A stretch of DNA of 64,000 bases from Gnetum montanum. Lineage: Eukaryota > Streptophyta > Gnetopsida > Gnetales > Gnetaceae. The stretch spans positions 417,526 to 481,525 of the forward strand of contig MNCI01006964.1 in NCBI GenBank assembly GCA_015680685.1, written 5' to 3'. The notes under the pieces are model-generated. The model searched no databases and was not told the DNA's origin. It saw nothing but the letters and a program-made list of their open reading frames with translations. Shown one piece after another: positions 38,270-50,100 of this stretch. Both the position numbers and the translations under genes were made by a program. How positions within the stretch are numbered: the stretch's first letter is position 1; every line of letters begins with the position of its first letter.

Positions 38270-39760
38270 CCACTAACCTTAATCATAGCATTAGACTCAT
38301 CATTGAAAGTAGCTGTAGTTCTAGATACTTTGTACATCTCATCCTCATCATCATCATTGTTGGTGCTAGTGCTAGTCACATGCTACTCATCATCATCATC
38401 GAAGGAGGGTAGTTGAACAAGAGCTCTGTATGGATGAAGCTTCACTCAAAATTGAGATGAAGCTAGTGGATTTGGCTATATTGGAGTTTGCTAAGAGGAT
38501 GAGGAAGCTCCCTTCCTCTGATATGTGATTGCATCAATAGGCCTCCATTGGGAAGAAGTCCTAAAGATACTCTTCACATCCTATTACTCAAAAGATCTAA
38601 GAGCATCATCTTGATGAAAGTTGGTGCCAAGCTGCATAGGATCAATATGCTCCCCCTTGACATGTGCCAGTGGTGCATCAAGCTTAAAATTTAACTCATT
38701 TCCTGAGTCATAGGTTTGAGAGGATCTAGCTACTATAGAGTATCTTAGAGGAGAAAGAATGTTCTTCTCATTGTTAGAAATAGAAGGAGTAGTGATCTTC
38801 TTGAACTACTACCCATCAAGTGGAAGAGATACTCTAGCAATGTTCATTCTCGTATGCAAGTAAGAGAGATTCCTGTCGGTCATCCCTAAAGTATAAGAAA
38901 ATGGCCAAAATAGCTTCTTTAGGAAAGATCTCAGTTGTTCACTAGTACATTTGGATTTTTTCAACTAATGAGAGACCTTAGATGATGATGTTGATCTTCT
39001 TTTTTGGGATGAAGATGGCCTGGTGCTGGGTCCTTCTTCATCTACATGGGAGGAGCTCCTCTTCTCTGCATACTCCCCAAGGCTTCTCTTTCCTTTCAGC
39101 AAAGGAATCTTCGGAATATGCATACCTCTCTAACAAATTAGTAGGCCAATAAGGTAAGGACATCCAAAAATCCTCTCTTTGGTAAACATGTTCCACATGT
39201 CATGGCAGAGAGTATGACCCAAGTACAGTAGCTAAGCTATAAGTAGGCAGTAGAGAACAAAATATTTGGGTGGAAACAAATATTTATGGCTTCCCCCTTT
39301 TACAATAATGTTAAATAAGAAATAAGGGACAAAGTGGAAGCATCTAGAGACATCCTATTCCTAGAAAATATTCCTATACTAAAAGACATTAACTTCCCAA
39401 ATAAGGCATCACAAAACTCATCATGTGTGATGGGAATTATAACATTCATAAAAATATCATTGATAGAATAAATGGCAACCCAAATACATACAGACTAGAA
39501 ATCCAAAGAAGTGCATTCACAACTTGGGGAGACACATCAATCACAAGATCCCCAACCATAAATGTAAATGCCCCAATAGTATTATCAGTAATGAAAATGT
39601 TATAATAGAATTATCTTATAAGAACTTCAAGAACCAAATAATCCATGGCAATGAAAGCATCCGAGTTCAAAACTTGAAAGTAAATCATCATTGCTTGCTA
39701 CCTATGCAAAGGAAATGATAGAGAATGCTTAGAAATGATTTTTACATTTTAAGTTACCTC
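38270..39760 (-). pseudogene. Decayed retrotransposon accessory ORF (Athila ORF1/plant-transposon-protein type)
   Basis: Translated on the - strand, with frame changes, this interval gives a long protein-like series. It runs from FMVGDLVIDVSPQVVNALLWI (about 39560-39500) through KGEAINICFHPNILFS and CHDMWNMFTKERIFGCP (about 39290-39150) to a Lys/Ser-rich stretch with SSSHVDEEGPSTRPSSSQKR (about 39050-38990) and an Asp-rich FDDDDE (about 38390). The order of a fold-like N-terminal part and a basic/Ser C-terminal part resembles accessory ORFs of plant Ty3/gypsy elements. Assignment is by overall look only. No start codon or boundary is secure. Confidence 0.42.
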
Positions 39761-40082
39761 AAATCAATGTTGGGCATTAGTAGACTTGAATTAGGAAGGA
39801 TAAGAGCATGGATTGTTGGTAGAGCCTCTCATAGACCTCTTCTTGAGTGGTGCCCTTGATGTTCCAACCTTCCTATGTGTCATAGTGCTCAAATCACTAT
39901 TGTTGGTGGTGCCTAGTCATCTCCTTGTGGTTGTCCTAAATGAAAATGAACAAAAAAGAAGGATTTTAAAATTTATAACCATGTCAAATGAGGATTTTTA
40001 ATGAGAAATAAGATGTCTCCTTTGGAAGATAGATTTCTCCTCCATGCCTATTTCTAAGAGTAGATGTCTCCTTTTGAAAGCA

Positions 40083-40257
40083 CAAAAAAGCATGCTTGGG
40101 ACTGAAAGTTCGAGAGGTAACACTATGTTACCTTGTAAGTCTCACCAATCTAGTTGTTCATCTTGATGGAGGATAAAGGTAAAATCTGGTATATATTCAT
40201 TGGGATGAATATATACCACTCGAACTTGTTGAGGGACTAGTGGATCAACATCATGTG
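40083..40257 (-). mobile_element. Element C (B-family copy), gag fragment left of young element
   Basis: 175 bp matching element B at 23459-23630, encoding HPNEYIPDFTFI on the - strand. Similarity to B stops at about 40083, so the copy is truncated here. It was continuous with 57354-58260 before the young element inserted; the ATGTG at 40253-40257 is repeated at 57354-57358. Confidence 0.85.
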
Positions 40258-40948
40258 TGTAACGATGGAAAATGTCGGCAGCTGGAAAATACAGAACAAA
40301 TCCCGTGTACATAGTTTTAGCCACGGATCCACGCGAGGGCTATGCTGGAAAAACGAATCCGCGGCGCCCTGAACGGTCTTGTCGATCAGACAGGGACTTA
40401 CTAATCAGTAAACCGATGAATATTTCGTGAAAATGATCTGATTCGAGGAATTGTAAAACGAGGGGAAAACGATGTAGATGGATTGCAACGGTGATGACGC
40501 TAAACACGATAAAAGGAGGCTGGCATAAGAGAAGCACGTAGTTTCAAGATCTGCGCTTTGACTTGAAAAAATGTATATTTTGTATGAGAAATTACACTGG
40601 GGAATCCCCGATTACTGGATGTGAAGCAAGCACAAAACAACAAGCAAAACGGTCCAAACAGAAGTCCGATCTACCTCGTGGGCTAAAGCCGAGATGCAAG
40701 GAAGGCCAAGCTCTGACGTCTACCGATCAACTGTTTCTGACCAATAGAGTCTTCCCAGCAGAGCGATTACTCCTGTTGCCGATGCTCAATGCGAACTGTG
40801 CTCTATTTCTATTGTAAGGTGATGCTGTCAACAATTGCCAAGGTGCTGCTCTCTGTATCTTTGCTCCAAACGTGATAAGTGCTCTGGTGCTCAGAAAAAT
40901 GCCTTTGCTTCTCTGATTTGCCAACACTTGTATCTTTGTCAACTGAGG

Positions 40949-40956
40949 TATTTATA
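40949..40956 (-). promoter_or_regulatory. TATA box in young LTR
   Basis: TATAAATA on the - strand, with the identical sequence in the other LTR at 56585-56592. Transcription would run toward lower coordinates, consistent with the gag and pol strand. Confidence 0.7.
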
Positions 40957-41054
40957 AGCTGCAATGCTCCGTGGAAAAGGCACAACCATGATGACGTGTG
41001 TCCCGCGTGTTTCAGGCACTGTTGACTTGACCAATTTCAAGTCAAACTTCCTGA

Positions 41055-41560
41055 TTACGCACAATACGCTCGTTCGTGTATTGTGCGTGTGAAGAAGAGA
41101 TGCGCGTTGGGCATGTTTCAACTGTCTTGGGTTACATTACGCTCATTCACGCTATGTTGCGTGTATGAGCGTAACGTAACATGGGAACAATGGAATTAAA
41201 GCTATTTTATGCTTGCTTACGCAGCTGCGTGTAGTGAAGCGTAAACAATGTCTAGTTCGGCGACGCAATATGCTGCGATACGCTCCGTTGCATGATGAGC
41301 GTATGATTGAGCAGTCGCATTTTCTTAGACTTTGCCTTTGACTGTTCTGAAGCTTATTACGCTGCCGTGCATAACAGAGCGTAAACCTGTCTTTGAATCG
41401 AAAGACTTAGCAAAATACACAAGAAATCGCATACCATGCTGCTTAAGCTTCTCCTCATGCTGAAGCAACTATCCTTCTGATGCCGGACTATGTTGAAATG
41501 CCATCACACTAAGCGCCATTGCGCTTCATTGTGTGATATAGCGTAAACAGCAAAAGCATA
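41055..41560 (-). repeat. Series of about six inverted repeats with TTACGCT/AGCGTAA cores in U3
   Basis: Successive imperfect palindromes lie upstream of the TATA box in element sense. Arms: ACGCACAATACG (41057-41068) with TGTATTGTGCGT (41077-41088); 22-bp arms 41131-41152 and 41159-41180, 20 of 22 paired; TTACGC...GCGTAA near 41218-41245; ATACGCT...AGCGTAT near 41278-41304; TTACGCT...AGCGTAA near 41358-41384; and one near 41520-41548. All are present in the other LTR (about 56690-57185). Confidence 0.8.
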
Positions 41561-41717
41561 GAAAGATTAGGAATCTGCACAAGAAGTTGCGGACTTGATG
41601 CTACGCGACTCTTGGTGTTGCTCTGTCTTATTCCACCCTCTGGAATGCTGAGATGCGCCCTTGCCTGAATTGCAAATCTTTGCCTGAGGCCGACTCACGA
41701 TTTTTTACGGTGTTTCA

Positions 41718-41731
41718 ATGGCCCCTCTTTG
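41718..41731 (-). other. Polypurine tract of young element
   Basis: Read on the - strand, AAAGAGGGGCCAT directly precedes the TGAAACACC start of the 3' LTR. AAAGAGGGG is a typical plant LTR-element plus-strand primer. Confidence 0.85.
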
Positions 41732-41802
41732 TTGACGGTTGGAGGGCTTACCCGAAAGACGTCGACAAAGAATACGAAACACCGGATTGGTAGAAGCAAG
41801 AA

Positions 41803-41972
41803 NNNNNNNNNNNNNNNNNNNNNNNNNNNNNNNNNNNNNNNNNNNNNNNNNNNNNNNNNNNNNNNNNNNNNNNNNNNNNNNNNNNNNNNNNNNNNNNNNN
41901 NNNNNNNNNNNNNNNNNNNNNNNNNNNNNNNNNNNNNNNNNNNNNNNNNNNNNNNNNNNNNNNNNNNNNNNN
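41803..41972. other. Assembly gap, 170 N
   Basis: 170 consecutive N inside the 3' untranslated region of the young element. The open frames crossing it are artefacts. Confidence 0.99.
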
Positions 41973-42690
41973 ATACTTGCGTATGTAGGTTTTGCGTATG
42001 GGGAGCGGGTGGTGGGGATGAAGGAAACAAGAGCTAAGGGTAGGATTGTGAGAGGTGTAGATATGCAGATCTAAGTGGTCGGGAAAACCTGAGCAGCCAT
42101 TTCAACATGCTGTTGTACTTCACCGCTCAGATGGATGCACCTTTGAACGACGTCCTCCCAGGCAAGTAACCTGCAACCAGAGAAGAAAGCAGAGGACACC
42201 ATTGCTCATGCGAACAAGAGGCGAGGTTGTTGAAACAAACGCTGTTTGATGTGAGATAGAGCGATTGGGCTGTAAAGAAGGAGCCGGGGCATGCGGGCAG
42301 AACCGCCAATCCTGACAATTGGCCCAGCATATCTTCGCCAAAAGGCATCAGACACAGTGCACCTAACTGGTTGTATAAGAAACCAGCCAGATGAATTTGC
42401 GAAGCCGGCATTCGATAGCGGTGATTGGCAGAGATTCCCGAGGCCGTTGTCGACGAGGATTTCGTTGAAGCTCCGGCTGGCAAGACTAAACTCTTAGAGG
42501 TACTACCACTATGGTGGACACGGCGGCGGCATCTCCGAGGGATCAGTAAGATGCCTCTTAGCTTATCCGAGGAACCAGTAGGATGCCAGTGGGGTGGCGA
42601 CGCTGGGACTGTCTCAGTATCCCACCCCGTTGGTTGTGCAGCTATACAGAGATGATCACGCTTGCTTGATTTACATGGTAGCAGTCTGTA
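41973..42690 (-). other. 3' untranslated interior of young element with a 188-codon open frame
   Basis: Between the gap and the tandem repeats. The - strand open frame 42127-42693 encodes 188 residues (MYRLLPCKSSKRDHLC...) with no recognised motif. It overlaps other long open frames on both strands, as expected in GC-richer non-coding DNA. I do not claim it is a gene. Confidence 0.35.
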
Positions 42691-43215
42691 CATCCTAGTT
42701 TTAAGTCCCAGTAGACTACCGTTACTAGTTTTAAGTCTCAGCAGACCACGGTCCCAGTTTAAAGTCCGGGCAGACCGAGAAGTGCTAGTTTTACGTCATA
42801 GCGGATGGTGGTATGTCTGATTTATGGTCTCAGCAGACCGTGCTGTGGATGCCAGTTTTGTGTCATGACCCAAGGACAAATCTGTGTTGGTTTTACGTCT
42901 TAGCAGACGGCTACCTACCTATGCCAATTTAGCGTCGTGGCGGACACATGTGAAAGATGCCAGTTTTTCGTCTTGGCGGACCTGTACAACATTGCCAGTT
43001 TTACGTCGTAGCGGACAGTTACAACTTGCCAATTTAGTGTCATAGCGGATGAACATTGCCAGTTTAGCGTCATGGAGGACGCGTGCAAGGCGTGCCAGTT
43101 TTATGTCGTAGCGGACAGTTAGGGCCAGTTTAACGTCATAGCGGATGCCTGGTGCCAGTTTTATGTCGTAGCAGACGAATGGTGCCAGTTTTACGTCGTA
43201 GCAGAAGATTACTAC
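42690..43215 (-). repeat. 3' UTR tandem repeat, about 16 units of CCAGTTTTACGTCGTAGCGG type
   Basis: About sixteen copies of a core of about 23 bp, with variable spacers giving periods of about 30-48 bp. Units near 43000-43200 are most alike; those near 42690-42800 are diverged (CTAGTTTTAAGTC...). Variable tandem repeats in this position are known from Tat-lineage elements, where they can seed satellites. The 104-residue frame 42919-43233 with repeated YDVKLA is only a translation of this repeat. A related repeat lies at 51425-51650. Confidence 0.85.
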
Positions 43216-43244
43216 CATACCTGCTGTCGACACTGTAGATGCTG

Positions 43245-46200
43245 CTAGATGTAATACCGCTTCAAGTACACATGATTTACAGGGTTTGCTAATTCGTTGC
43301 CGTTGACGTCTGCTAACTTGAATGCTCCGTTACTGTACACGTCAATCACCAAGAAAGGGCCTTCCCAGTTTGTACAGAACTTGCCTACTGGTTCATGCAC
43401 AGCCTTGAGAACAAGATCTCGTTTCTTGATCGGGCGCTGTTGAAGGTTGTGGCGATGTTTCTGTCGCTATTTGTCTTGATATCTTTCAATCGTGTCAAGA
43501 GCCTGTATCTGCTTCTCTTCCACTAAATCCAGATCTACGATTCGAGACTCGGTGTGTTGAGCCTCATTTGTAACCGCGGAGAGGACCATTCTCAGAGAAG
43601 GGATTTGCAACTCGAGAGGCAGCACTGCTTCAGACCCGTAAACCAGGCTATAGGGCGTACTACCCATAGCTGTCCTACACGTAGTACGATACACCCATAG
43701 CACATAGAGGATCTGTTCGTGCCACCACCTTTTGTTACCGTCGAGCATTTTCTTGAGCAGATTGATGATTACTTTATTCGTCGCTTTAGCTTGACCATTC
43801 GCTTGCGGGTAATAAGGGGAAGAAAAAGATTGTCTGATGCCTAGGTTATCACAGAAGGATTTGGTTTCCGTGCTACTAAACTGTGGCCCATTGTCAATCA
43901 CAATAGTCATCAGGAGACCAAATCTGGTTACTATATAGTCTAAGATAAAATGGCAAATCTGCTGAGAAGTGATCTTCCGCAGGGGAACAACTTCTACCCA
44001 CTTTGTAAAATACTCAGTAGCGGTAATGATGAAGCTATGACCTGCAGAAGACTTCGGCGTGATGGGGCCTATGATGTCTAGTCCCCATCGCTGAAATGGC
44101 CATGTTATTTGTGTTGTATGCAATTCTGTGGGTGACACATGTATAAGATTTGCGTGACACTGACACGTGTCACAGGTCTTAACCTTCATCAAACAATCTT
44201 TTTCCATGCATGGCTAGTAGTATCCTAAGTGACAGATTTTTAGGGCCATAGCCCGTGGTGCTACGTGGCCATCGCACAGTCCCTCGTGAACTTCGCCGAC
44301 TATGTGCTGTGCTTGGTCTTTGTCAACGCAGGTAAGCAACACGCCATCAAAGGAGCGTTTACAGAGAGTGCTGTATCCGATGATGACGTATTGCCTAGCC
44401 CACTTACGGATTGTGTCTTTCTGTGCGCATGTTAATGCAGACTGTAGCTCGCCCTGTAAAAGATAAGCTTTAATGTCATCGTACCATTCAGGCGTGCTTT
44501 CCTCGAGAAGAGAGGAGATTTGCACCGTCCGAATGATAGGATCTGTGCAGTCTGTAATCAATGCAGGATAGGTGTCAAAAAGGTGTGCAGACACATTCAA
44601 AGCCAGTGTTGCCAGTGCGTCGGCCAGTGTGTTATTCGTGCATGGCACATGCTGGGCATCGATGGTCGCGAATCGTCTCAGAAGGTCTTTAGCCGTATCG
44701 CAATAGGGCTGCAAATGTACAGCCTTGCAGGCGTAGACTCCAGTGATCTGATTTATGACAAGCATCGAATCACCCCTAATCACCAGGTGTTGAACATTGA
44801 GTTCACTAGCGGTTAGTAATCCCCTGAGGAGCCCCTCGTATTCTGCCACATTGTTCGTACAAGGGAAGGTCAAGCGATAAGCGTGTAGACGCACATCCTC
44901 AGGTGATAGCGTAATAACAGTGGTGGCACTGCCACCTCTAGCGGTTGAAGCACCGTCAAAGTACAATTTTGTTTCGAGGCATGTTGAGACAAGGCTTAGA
45001 CTATGTACATGTTCATCAAGGAACTCTGGCTCTATAGTTGCCTGATTGTTAATCGGTAAAGTTATCAACTGGTCAACTATCACTTGGCCTTTCGTAGATG
45101 ATTGGCCAATGTAGTGCAGATCGAATTTTGCTGTGATAGCCTTCCAGTGAGCTATTTTTCTACTCTCATATAAGCTATGCGTAATGGCTCTAAGAATGTT
45201 GTTTTTACAGATGACGTTGACCTGGCTACGAAAAAGATAATGCCTACATTTCTTAAGCATAAAAACTAATGCTAGGCAACTACGCTCGACATCGTTGTAC
45301 CTTGTTTCGTACGCACATAGGACATGACTCAAGTAGTAGATGGGCACTTCCGACCCATCATCCCGCTTTTGACAAAGTAACGCTGCTATTGCTACGTCCG
45401 AAGTTGCGAGGTAAATGTAAAATGGCAAATCCCTTTGTGGTGGGAAAACCGTCAGCAAATGTTGCAGTCCTTGTTTTAAACTATCAAACGCGCGCTGGCA
45501 ATCGTCGGTCCATTCGAAATTAACCCCCTTTTTCAACAAGTGCTGCATAGGGTGTAACTTGTCTGTTAACCTCGAAATGAACTAGCGTATAAACTGTAAG
45601 CGTCCCTGTAACCCGCGTAATTGCTTGAGGTCTGTGGGAGGCATTAACTCGACAATGGCTTTGACCTTATCATGGTCAACTCGTATGCTGGTTTCTGACA
45701 CCACAAATCCTAGCATGCGTCCAGTTTTGACTCCGAATACGCACTTCTTTGGGTTAAGCCGGAGCTCATATTTGGCGCATCTTTTAAGGACTAACTCTAG
45801 GTCTCTTGAATGATCCTCCGACTTCAAAGACTTGACAGCTATGTCGTCTACGTAATCATTCAGCTTTCCTAGGAGGTAATTGCTAAAGGTGTATGTCATG
45901 GCCTGTTGGTATGTTGCTCTGGCGTTCTTCAGACCAAAAGGCATCATAGTGTAACAAAAGGTGCCCCAGGGCGTCACGAATGTCATGGTCAGTTGATGTT
46001 TTGGGTTAATGTGAATCTGGTTATAGCCTAAAAAGCCATCCATGAAGGATAGAAGCGCATGCCCAGCTGTTGTGTCCACTAGCTGGTCGATACTCGGCAA
46101 TGGGAAGTTATCCTTGATTGTGGCCTTATTCAAATCCTGGAAGTCTATGCAGATGCGTATGCTTCCAGTCTTATTTGGGACGACTACAATGTTGGATAAC

Positions 46201-46724
46201 CAGTCTGAGTAATCGACCGCACGGATGAAACCAGCCTGGTATAGCTTGGTGATTTCATCACGCACGGCTAGCGCGATCTCTGGCTTGATTTTGCGTGCCT
46301 TTTGCCTAACTGCTTTAATATGCAGGTCTAGGATGATGTTATGCTGGATTAGCCTGGGATCTAACCCAGGCATATCCTCGTATGACCATGCAAAGACAGT
46401 AATGTTGTCTTGCAGGACCTGTTTTATAGCGTTGTGCATTTTTTGGTCTAACAAAGAACTGACTTTAAGCGTTTTAGTCTCACCCTTATGCGTAATGATA
46501 GAGACCTCACTAAGGGGGTCTTCAGTTATGTCCCCAGCCTCCAGGTCTAGCATGCGCGTCGACTGTTCTGGCCATTCTGGGGACGTCTCCGACGTAGCTA
46601 TGGTTACGCCTTCTAAAGGGAGGTTAACGTCTACTAGTGCGGAGTCAAACTGTCTAATTACCTTCCTGTATGGGCCCGTCAAAATTAGAGGTGCTGAAAA
46701 TTTTGCATCCATTTCCTGTCTGTC
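43245..46724 (-). pseudogene. Young element pol: RT, RNase H, archaeal-type RNase H, integrase
   Basis: About 1,160 codons in a single frame with three stops and no frameshift. RT (46712-45582) has CIDFQDLNKATIKDNFPLP and an intact YVDD box (residues 287-290 of that stretch). The stretch 45548-44214 holds the RT connection and first RNase H (residues about 40-165). It also holds a second RNase H (about 193-320) with LYFDGAS, AEYEGLL, RGDS and LADALA, so all four acidic residues are present. Integrase (44207-43245) has CDTCQCH, WGLDIIGP, VIDNGPQF and PQANGQAKATNK. The DX35E glutamate is replaced by Lys, so integrase should be inactive. Stops near 45582, 44213 and 43467 are each one transition from Gln or Trp. 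The frame ends at 43245 after LKRYYI. Confidence 0.93.
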
Positions 46725-46759
46725 CTACAAAAACGCCAAGTGCGTAAATGATTAGGAGA

Positions 46760-47138
46760 CAAGTGACGTGATGTCGCCGAACGTGGAAGGCTAACTGAAT
46801 TTTGAATATTATAGACAAGCTGTAATTAATGTAACCCGATTACGAGGCGATAAGATGTGGTAGTTTAACATCATTTCGGACAAAGGCGCGTGCGATATCA
46901 ACCGCATTAATACCAGATTTTTTGGTTCCATTTTAGGAAAGTCCCGCTGAAATTGGATATCAAGTCAGTGATCCTCGTGTATAAGTCAGTGGTTTTTCGA
47001 TGAGAACAGGTTGTTGGCTATCTTGCATCCGAATTCGTAATTGCTTTTGATCGAAAGAAGGAGAAGTAGAAGATTAGAGCTTGCGATTTTTTGAAGGTTT
47101 GCAGGTGTTAAGCTGTAAAAAATTCTGAAGCCGTCGCA
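46760..47138 (+). other. Possible promoter/leader of antisense gene
   Basis: 379 bp upstream of the antisense ATG. There is no strong TATA box; GTGTATAAG near 46978 and ATATTATAG near 46806 are weak candidates. It contains several GCGTAA/ACGT-like motifs common in this element. Confidence 0.25.
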
Positions 47139-50100
47139 ATGGCACCGAAGATTAAGAGGAAGAACGCAAAATTGGCCAAGATTGATGAAGTGCAAGAAAA
47201 TTTGAATCATGTTTCGCAGGCGCTGGTCGATGTTTGCGACCCTACGCCTTTGAACCGGTAGGCCATTCTTCCTATGCTTATGTTTGTTCCTAATGTCTAT
47301 TTTTTTGTGATGTCTCTTGCATGAATGTGAATGGCAAAATTGCGGACCTCGGGTTAATGCGAGGGTTTAATGGGGTTGCGTTTATCGCCGTTGTCAGGGA
47401 CGAACCTTGCGTTATTGCAAGGGTTTGGGCGATTTCATCCTGGATAGCTAGGTGTAATTTATGAGTTTTCTGCGTTAGTGATGCAAATGTAAATGTAGGT
47501 GTTATGTATGTATTGGTTTTATGTACAGCGTTGCACGAAAGCCCACTTTGATTGTGCTAGATATCGTTGGGGTTCTGTGTTGTATAAATCCCATCGTCCC
47601 CAATGTCCCTCCCCCGCACACGTGGTTGCAAGGGAAGGCAATATGGTTTCGACAGGGTGCGCAGGAGTTCCTGCAGTTCCTGCTGCGCAACTTCAGCATC
47701 ATCGTGTGGTCTGATCTGTCTGATGATATCACGGGTGCCCTATTAGAGCACCTGCTGGTGGGTTCTGCGCAAAGGATTCTGACCTTTTTGACAGACGGGG
47801 CCATCGACACGGGTTGCCCTGATGACCGAGAACTTAGCACCTGGGGGTTGCGGAGCTTGAACTGGATCTGGGGAATGACTCGGTTTAACTGTTATCACGC
47901 ATACAACACGCTGTTCGTGGCGCGGCATGTCTCGACTTGTTTTCAGAACCCTCAAGGCACGATGTATTACGTAGGCGGGTAAGCGAATTCTAGTAACTGT
48001 CTGTGTTTCTATTTTGTTTTATGTCTGTTGTCGGTGTGAAATATAAGGGAAAATGGCGAAAAATGTAAAATAAGCTTATGTTGTACGGTACAGGTTCTTT
48101 ATTCAGGACAACAGGTTAGTTGGAGACGGGGATGTGTTATCCTGGGCCGAAACGACGATAATGGCATTTACCGCAACTAGCAACGTGCGTGCCGGTGTTA
48201 TAGAGCAGATTGGCTTTGACATGCGTGAGTACCCCACCTGTTACTCTAGGGATTTTGAGAGTTGCCAAAGGCTCGGGTGGCTGCACGAGGACTGGACCTT
48301 GGATCTGCCCCTCATTGTCGAGGACGTGCAGAGGGAACTCCCGCCATTTCCGTTGCCATTTGGCCCCGGTAAGGCTGTGGTGTAGTTGGTTACTGTGTAA
48401 TATAGTGTAAATTGCGAGCATTGTGTAATGGAGCTTTGGTTAATTTGTGCTTCATGTTGTGCAGTTAGGGAATCTTGGGAGATTACCCTTACGATTTCTG
48501 GCTACGAGGCGAGCGCTATCCTCTTCCGCTACGGCGACATCAAGGACGCACAGCGCTGGCTCAGCCACTCAGCGGCCCCAGTTGCGGTGACCTCCAAGAT
48601 CTGAGCAGCAGGGCTAATGCACCTATTTTTGGCTGCGACTCCTGATGTCCCGGCCAGCGAAATGCTAACCCTGGTCAACTCCTTCAACAAAAAGGCCGAG
48701 CATTTTTGGACGTGCGTACATAACGTGCGCGTAAGCTTTAACATCGACGCTCAGCTCTTCGCGGACCTCTTCGGCGTCCCCTCAGATGGCCCTCCCATAA
48801 GTGAGAAGGCGAAGAGGAACGAAGCTTTCCAGAATTGGCTGAAGGAGTGGGTAAGGGTCCCGAAGCAGACTAAAGGATTTCCTTGCGAAAAATTCAAGAT
48901 GGACGCCGCCAAGACACATTATCCCCTTTTCCGGGCCCAGATCTTCCCCAAAACACTCTCGCAGGTGAAGTTCTTTTCTGTAGAACAGACCCATATCATG
49001 CGGGAGGTTCGGGAGGAGGGGACTCAGTTCAACTGGGCAAGCTATTTTACCAAAGGACTGCGTAATGAGATGATCAAGCTTCACAAGAAGCTTGAATCTC
49101 GTTTCAACGTGCATTACGCGTTCTTCATAGCTTGCCTCCGGTAGTTCGCTGAGTTTCTGGTCATCCAGAGGAATGGGGTCTGGGTGCAGCAAGACCGAGA
49201 CCAGCTATCCAGACCTTGGATTGCCCACATCCTCAGCATTACCCGTGGGCAGGATCTACCAGAAGGGATCGGGGAGTCGTTGTCTATAACGACTAAGGGT
49301 TTGGCGGTGCCCCAAGTGTGAGGTCTCGACAGCGTAGGTGGGATAATGCCTACCTACACTGGCGATGGCTCGTGAGGGAAGCGTGTGGTGGAAGAAATCG
49401 TAGAGCCTGCAGCTCGACGTAAAAGGCTCCACCTAGCCGAGGCCCCTGAGGTTGACGCAGGCCGGACTGTGGCGCTCACAGTTCAGTGGAATAAGCCTCC
49501 GCCTGGTAAGTGTGAAAGAATTATATTACGCAACGTTTGTTTAAATGTTTTGTACTAATGTACTAAGGTGCTATGACATGACCAGTAAAAGTTACGAAAG
49601 AACTGACCCCTGAGACTGGAGCAGTAACACTAAGTCGTAGGGAGGGGGCCTCAATTTTGGAAGAAGAGGCCCCAGCTATTAGCGTGAGCCGCGTACATGC
49701 TCGAGTGCGTGAGGAGGCCCCAGCTACTGGAACCAGCGACACACAGAATCAAGTGTGTGAAAGGGAAAGGGATACGGAAGATGTCAATGAAATCACCACT
49801 ATCACCGGTAGAGGTAATGGATATGTTAGCGTGTTTTCAGGTTTTCTGTAAATAAGTGAGGTTTCTAACTAGATTGCGCTATAGGCGAAGAGGACGCGCC
49901 CACGTCTGTCACTATGAGCAGAGCGTGGAGAGACTTCCCTGATAAATTTGCCTTCATGGAAGGTGTCGTTAGCGACATGATCGAGCGCCTGGAATGCATC
50001 GAACTTGGAGCGGGTACGTTATGGTTGTAGTTAGTTTGTGATATTACCTATGGTAATGTGTCACCAACACTGATGATTGTTTCTATTAGGAGCTCGCCTT

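Larger units (their letters stand above)
40258..41717 (-). repeat. 3' LTR of young element
   Basis: 1460 bp. On + it begins TGTAACGATGG and ends GGTGTTTCA. By eye about 19 differences in the first 310 bp against the other LTR, about 15 of them transitions; the rest is closer, roughly 95% overall. TATA box on - at 40949-40956 (TATTTATA on +). U3 (higher coordinates) carries the TTACGCT/AGCGTAA inverted-repeat series. Confidence 0.95.

Noticed and set aside
40563-40817. 84-codon ORF in the LTR, repeated at 56199-56453
   Set aside because: The two copies are just the two LTRs, and the frame lies around the R/U5 region with no known motif.
41695-42074. Three ORFs spanning 41803-41972
   Set aside because: They run through 170 N and are artefacts of the gap.
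42919-43233. 104-codon - strand ORF with repeated YDVKLA
   Set aside because: It is a translation of the 3' UTR tandem repeat, so periodicity comes from DNA and not from a repeat protein.
45269-46755. + strand ORFs opposite the young pol (45269-45523, 46225-46755)
   Set aside because: They are antisense shadows of RT and RNase H, whose motifs are unambiguous on the - strand.
47502-49192. Several long - strand ORFs (47502-47840, 48137-48421, 48782-49192)
   Set aside because: They are shadows of the + strand exons; only the + strand set is joined by GT-AG introns in phase.
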